Of a DNA stretch of 64,000 nucleotides, positions 59,608 to 64,000 are shown one piece after another. A program made the translations under genes and the position numbers. Every line of letters starts with the position of its first letter. The stretch's first letter is position 1. The DNA lies in contig CAUYUJ010019104.1 of assembly GCA_963575745.1 (NCBI GenBank), positions 620,131-684,130 on the forward strand. Reading direction: 5' to 3'. The notes under the pieces are model-generated. The model saw only the letters and a list, made by a program, of their open reading frames with translations. It did not search any database and was not told the DNA's origin. This stretch comes from Prorocentrum cordatum (Eukaryota > Sar > Dinophyceae > Prorocentrales > Prorocentraceae).

Positions 59608-60244
59608 CCAAGCGTGGCGCTTCGTGACATTGACGCCCTTGATGCCAGGCCCCGTCGCAAGGTAGATGGCCACCACCGTCAGGAAGCCCTTCGACATGGC
59701 CACCGCAAGGGCAGCAAAGTCGAAGACATCCACAGGCCCTGCTCGAAACTCAGGCTCAGGCTCGCGGCGTCGAAGCTGGCCGCGCCTCTGATCTTGGCGC
59801 ATGGCCAAGTGGCCCATCGAGACAAACGGAAGGCGTCGACGAGCCGCCGCGATGGCCCCCCCCCGAGCTGTCGATGTCTATGAAGCGGCGCGCCGGGCTG
59901 CCTGTGGCCTCCCACGCATGCCCAGCAAGGTCGCACAACATATCATCAAACTTGGCGCCTCTGACATGGTTCTCCAGCAGGCCAAGTACATCAGCTCCAT
60001 AAGGGGGGTCCTTCACCAACTCAAGGGCCTTAGGCCCCCAGTCCGTCGCGTTCCTCGCGTAGATCGTCCTGGTTGATGTGGCGGCTGTCGGGCAACTCCT
60101 CGCCGACGCTGCACCAGGGCCCCCGCGCTCTTCCTTGAAATCACCACGCCCAGCCACGCCGGGTCGCAGCCCGCCAGATGCGAGCGCAGGGCAAGTCCGA
60201 TGAGCAGAAACCCCCAGTCCAGAGAAATGCACCTCTCTGGCCAC
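59608..60244 (-). pseudogene. Outer LINE, N-terminal half of endonuclease
   Basis: Frame 1: IYARNATDWGPKALELVKDP, ADVLGLLENHVRG (the E-x-H endonuclease motif) and DSSGGGHRGGS. After a frameshift near 59,820: DVFDFAALAVAMSKGFLTVV, AIYLATGPGIKGVNVTK. The domain breaks off at the target-site duplication and resumes at 53,197 on the far side of the inner LINE. Confidence 0.7.
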
Positions 60245-61339
60245 CTAGGCCCCCAGTCCAGTGGAATCCACGTCCCTGGCCATCTGGGGCGATACCTGTG
60301 CCGAAGAGGAGGCTGACCCTGTTGATCTCGACCCCGCAGCGCCTCGCCGAGGCCTTCCGCAGGCGGGTTGCGCCGAGCCAAGCTCAGGCCATTCCAGATC
60401 GTCAAACCCGCTGCGAAGGACCAACCCGAGCTGCCGCCTCTCGGCACTTGCGCTCGGCCTCGTCCTGCTGCTCTTGAGGCCCCTTGGCCGCTTTACGCAG
60501 CTCCTCGGCAGCCTTGGCGAAGGCCGCCTGGCGCTGACCGAAGTCCCCCCCCCTTCGGGCAGGTCGATGTCGATCTCGCCGTCGTCGACGGCCATGTCGA
60601 CGCCGTCCTCGCCATCTCCATCATGGGCGGCGCCGCCAGGCGGCACGGGAGCAGGACGGCCCGCCTGGGCGCGCTGGGGCAACGTCTCCTTGAGCTTGCC
60701 GTTGATCATCTCCTTGAGCTCGTTCAATTCCGCCGCCCCCAAGAAAGCCTGCAGGCCCGCGCCCTCCACGCCCACGGGCGCCATCTCGATCGCGATGGAG
60801 GATGGCTCCTGGGAAGCGGCCTTCGTGGTGTCAGCAGCGAGAAGGGCCGTGCGCTTGTGCTCCGCGCCGAGCGCGAGTACCTCGTTCCTCTTGGACTCCA
60901 GGGGCCCCTGCTGGGTCTCCAGGGCCTTCTGCAGCTCTGCGATTCGCTCGGCCTTCCCCTGTGCCTCAAGCTCCAGCTTGTCACGCTGCTGCCTTGCCCG
61001 AGACAGGCGCTGGGCAGTCCGCCTATGAGTAATCGCTGGCGTCAGGAGTGCCTTCTGCCGCTCACGAAAATGCTCGATCTTCTCGCTCGTGGCCGCGCGG
61101 ATCGGGCCCCCTTTGCTTCCAGGGGGAGTTTTGAGGGCCTGGCTCAGCTGCGCCGCAAGCTTCTCCCGCCTGACCGGCTCGAGCAGAGGGCCGCAAGAAT
61201 TCGTCGTCCATCGCCCCCTCGGGCCGCCGCTGCAGCCCGAGGGGGTCAGTCTTGATCTCAGCGGCGCCGCGGGGCCCGATGGGTTGTCGGCGGCGAGGGC
61301 AAGTGATGCAATTTCGACCCAGGGTGACGCTGAGTTCAT
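60245..61339 (-). CDS. Outer LINE ORF1-like protein
   Basis: 364 codons from ATG 61,339 (MNSASPWVEIASLALAADNP). Coiled coil in the middle (RTAQRLSRARQQRDKLELEA, AERIAELQKALETQQGPLES), then a helix LKEMINGKLKETLPQRAQAG and acidic DGEDGVDMAVDDGEIDIDLP. The end runs into the 13-residue repeat VSPQMARDVDSTGLGA. Length and architecture resemble inner ORF1, but without a visible zinc finger. Still open, so perhaps younger than the rest suggests. Confidence 0.55.
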   Translation of the reverse strand: MNSASPWVEIASLALAADNPSGPAAPLRSRLTPSGCSGGPRGRWTTNSCGPLLEPVRREKLAAQLSQALKTPPGSKGGPIRAATSEKIEHFRERQKALLTPAITHRRTAQRLSRARQQRDKLELEAQGKAERIAELQKALETQQGPLESKRNEVLALGAEHKRTALLAADTTKAASQEPSSIAIEMAPVGVEGAGLQAFLGAAELNELKEMINGKLKETLPQRAQAGRPAPVPPGGAAHDGDGEDGVDMAVDDGEIDIDLPEGGGTSVSARRPSPRLPRSCVKRPRGLKSSRTRPSASAERRQLGLVLRSGFDDLEWPELGSAQPACGRPRRGAAGSRSTGSASSSAQVSPQMARDVDSTGLGA

Positions 61340-61359
61340 GGGATTGGACGCGGCGGCTT

Positions 61360-61967
61360 CGCAGACAGCGGGCGCTCCGAGACTCGCGCGTGAGAGATCC
61401 CTGTGCGAAGCTCCTCCAGCCGCGCCCCTGGAGGAGCGCAGGGCTCAGCGCCCAGCGACTGCTCCGAGACTCACGCGCGAGAGACCCCTGGGTGAGGCTC
61501 CTCCAGCCGCGCCCTAGGAGGAGCGCAGGGCCCAGCGCCCAGATCACACCAGCGGAGTCTTGCGTGAAGAGCGGGGATCGACTCCATCGATTCTGGCGAC
61601 TGCTCCGAGACCCGCGCGCGAGAGGCCCCTGGGCGTAGCCCCTCCAGCCGCGCCCTTGAAGGGGCGCAGGGGCACGGGCCCAGATCGCGCGAGCGGAGTC
61701 TCGCGTGAAGAGCGGAGATCGGCTTCTCCAGGTTCGGCGACTGCTCCGAGGCTCACTCGCGAGAGACCCCTGCGCGACGTTCCCCCTGTTGCGCCCCAGG
61801 AGGAGCGCGGGGCCTCGTGCCCAGATCGCGCCAGCGGAGGTCCGTGTGCAGAGCGGAGATTGACTCCCTCGATTTCGGCGGCTGCTCCTCTTCCTGCAGC
61901 GCCCCAAGAGGAGCGCAGGGCTTGCCCAGATCGCGCAGGCGAAGTCCAGGGTGCAGAGCGGAGGTCG
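61360..61967. repeat. About 140-bp minisatellite, translated in the LINE leader
   Basis: Four to five units beginning GCGACTGCTCCGAGACTCAC and containing CTCCTCCAGCCGCGCCC and GAGGAGCGCAGGGC. On the plus strand they read TAPRLTRERPLGEAPPAAP in frame with the following endonuclease, with one TAG at 61,516. Confidence 0.8.
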
Positions 61968-62700
61968 ATGACAACGGCTTCGGGCCCGTCGGGGACGATG
62001 CCGGCGGTGGCCAAAGCCATGAGGAAGCATAACACGGGCAAGGACCAGTATCGGTTCTACTTCGCCAACACCACATCATGGGGACAGAAAGCATGCGACT
62101 ACTGGAATTCAACGGAGGCAGGTTTTGCCGTCCCCGACACAAACATGATTGCGGAGCTCCACTTACATGGTCCACAACATATCCTGGCTATCAAACGGCT
62201 GAACTGCTCTGGTTGGTCAGTTACTTCACAGAGCGCAGTGGGCGCGGCGCGAGGCGGATCCAATGGTGGAGTTTGGCCCATGACCAGGAAGCGGCTCCAG
62301 CATTTCCTTTAGCACCCTGAAGTCACACGAGCGGTTCAGGGAGACAGGGCGACCAGTAACAAGACCCAGTGGACCAGCCAGACGGTGCGCATGCGAGACA
62401 TCGATGTGGTTTTCGTTTCACTGTACCTAGTCACAGGGCTCGGCCTCCACCGGGAGAACACGACCATCTTGACGGAGGTAGCCCGGCACGTGCGCTCGCA
62501 AGGGAAGTCGCATTTCATAGCGGGCGACTGGCACATGGAGATTTGAGGAGGTGGCAGAGAGCGGCGTCCAGACCTACCTCCACGGAGTGTTTCGAGCAGC
62601 GCCTGAGGAGGCTCCTGGAGGAGCCAGGGCGATCGATTTCTGCCTCTGCTTAGAGGCCCTCAGCGCAGTTCTGACGCTAGACTGGGGCCCCTGGCCTCCT
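61968..62700 (+). pseudogene. Third LINE endonuclease domain
   Basis: From ATG 61,968: YRFYFANTTSWGQKACDYWN, MIAELHL (E-x-H motif) and GGSNGGVWPM, stop at 62,312. A second frame then gives IDVVFVSLYLVTGLGLHREN and HFIAGDWHMEI, stop near 62,546. A third frame gives RAIDFCLCLEALSAV. The domain order is intact but the frame is broken twice. Confidence 0.7.
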
Positions 62701-63324
62701 GGGGCCCTGCCGCGCACGGGGCTTCTTGGGGCCTTGGACTGTCGTAAGTTTCAGCAGCTCCACTGGGCCCTCGCGCAGCCGCCCCCGCTGGTTCGAGCCC
62801 GGGGCCCAGATCTCCCCTGGACTTTCCATGTTGACAGAGCAGGCGCCCACATTCAGCGAGGAATGGAGGCGGCCCAGTGGAGAGACAGCTCGGCACGGGC
62901 CCGCCTCCTCGGCCAGTCGCATATGCGTTCCTGCTTGGCTGCCGAGTCTTTCCATACTAATCGAGACCCCACCAGCTGTTTTGATGAGGTAGACATGCAC
63001 CGATGGGTTGCACACTTGCGTGCAGCAGGTTCCCTTAGTCGAGACCAAGCCGCAGGGCTGGCTGGCGGAAACCATTGATCTTTCGGTCTGGTCAGCGCTA
63101 GACACCCGCCTCAGTGCCTGGGTCGGGCCCGTCAGGAAAGCGAAGCCCCATCGGTGCCTCGGTTGCTGCCTTCAAGGAAGCCCTGGCCAGGGTCCAAAGA
63201 CTGCCGAGGCTTCTAGATGACAGGAAGGAGGGGGAGCTTTTTGTTTGGTCTGGAGCAGCTACAGGACCAGACCCCTGGGGAAAGCCTGGAGGCCTGCCTC
63301 GGGAAGCTTCCCCCCCCCTGAATT
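62701..63324 (+). pseudogene. Third LINE linker region
   Basis: Frame fragments without a recognised motif (FHVDRAGAHIQRGMEAAQWR; VETKPQGWLAETIDLSVWSA). Confidence 0.4.
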
Positions 63325-64000
63325 TTGCGTCAGGTTGAGGCCCGCCACGCTCGGCAGTCTTCAAAAGGTTTTAGGGATTGGCTCCGACAGCCCCTAGCAA
63401 AGGGGAACGGGGCCTTGCATATTCACATTAAGATGTGGGGGCTGGAGGCCCCGAGCCTCAGCTTAGAGCGCGGCGCTGAGGGCAAAGTCTTGCGCAATCC
63501 TATGGGGCCCTTGGCGTCGAAAGCGGAACTCGGGGGTGGCCTCTGGCTTTCGGGGCCGAGTGAAGTTGAGCCTTTTCGGTGGGCGGATTTCCAGGCCAGG
63601 GCGTCTCGAGATGCTCATGCTCGGGAACCCATCTCGGAACGCCAGCTTCAGGATGCTGTAAAACGTTTCAGGCCAGTCGTCGGACAAGGGGCCGACTTCC
63701 TGAGTCCCAGGGGCTGGATGCAGCTCCCACCAGTGGCCTTGCAGGGAATGTTGGGCCTCATCCAGCTCAGTACAATCTAGCTCATCTCCAAAAGCGTTGC
63801 AGCGGATAGGCCGGCTGCGCTCGCCCAAGGCCTTTATCGAGTCTGGTGTAGGACGCGTCGGCAGAATATACCGGAGTGGACGGTGGAGCGGGCTCAGTTT
63901 GGGGATCGGGCGGCGAGGGATTCGTCAGCCCTGCGGGCAGCCATTCTCGGTCAGACCCAGTGCGAGATAGCCGCCGCCATGGGCTTCAGCTGGATTCAGG
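63325..64000 (+). pseudogene. Third LINE, beginning of reverse-transcriptase region
   Basis: FRDWLRQPLAKGNGALHIHI, PISERQLQDAVKRFRPVVGQ GADFLSPRGWMQLPPVALQG LLxLxQ fits the region just before RT in dinoflagellate LINEs. After a shift: RPAALAQGLYRVWCRTRRQN and RDSSALRAAILGQTQCEIAA, which precede motif A. Motifs A-C lie beyond the window. Confidence 0.6.

Larger units (their letters stand above)
61340..64000 (+). mobile_element. Third LINE, 5' part, degenerate, cut by window end
   Basis: Plus strand: a repeat-encoded leader (61,360-61,967), endonuclease (61,968-62,700), linker, and the start of the reverse-transcriptase domain at the window edge. At least three frameshifts or stops. It lies head-to-head with the outer LINE ORF1 at about 61.34 kb. 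Confidence 0.7.

Overview
The window looks like nuclear DNA of a dinoflagellate. The evidence is in the sequence. Coding exons are short and separated by long introns full of simple repeats. Inferred introns nearly always end AG followed by G, and some inferred donors are GC or GA instead of GT. Proteins carry the KRPAAA/KRPSAA motif, and there are LINE fragments and transposase-like proteins of kinds I associate with dinoflagellate genomes. The genus cannot be fixed; a large-genome core dinoflagellate (Prorocentrum- or Symbiodiniales-like) is a guess. No rRNA, tRNA or CRISPR array was recognised. All exon limits were read by eye.

Left third (0.4-24.4 kb): every convincing exon is on the minus strand, so this is a unidirectional gene block. 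In transcription order it holds a gene ending in an acidic KRPSAA-rich tail (24.34 to 19.44 kb); a partial gene (18.82 to 16.20 kb); a 14-exon gene with start and stop visible (15.44 to 8.18 kb) that shares a tryptophan-rich module with the previous one; a TNP2/Plavaka-like transposase relative (about 6.3 to 3.5 kb); a DNA-methyltransferase-like protein (3.42 to 2.35 kb); and an isolated acidic exon (1.14 to 0.38 kb). The introns are mostly CTC/GAG tracts or arrays of a CCTCAGTGGRA-type minisatellite.

Middle (24.4-45 kb): a plus-strand ALG10 gene (ER alpha-1,2-glucosyltransferase of lipid-linked oligosaccharide synthesis) is split into at least seven pieces from 28.15 to 44.80 kb. Six of the pieces join in phase with GT, GC or GA donors. 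Its N-terminal exons were not found. Its introns hold MITE-like elements, fold-back elements, palindromes, a tetranucleotide array of about 0.8 kb, GAT/GATCGATAGTGA arrays and small dispersed repeat families.

Right third (45.9-64 kb): after a 2.3 kb GAT/GCT/GAG microsatellite come nested LINE retrotransposons. A decayed minus-strand LINE (about 61.34 to 48.4 kb) is split inside its endonuclease domain by a nearly intact plus-strand LINE (53,215-59,590) flanked by a perfect 17-bp target-site duplication. The inner element encodes ORF1 (zinc finger plus coiled coil), endonuclease-reverse transcriptase, and, after one in-frame TGA, a zinc knuckle-RNase H-zinc region. A third LINE, plus strand and frameshifted, starts near 61.3 kb and runs off the window. 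The window therefore combines a host glycosylation gene, a block of dinoflagellate multigene-family proteins and layers of mobile DNA; no single pathway links them.
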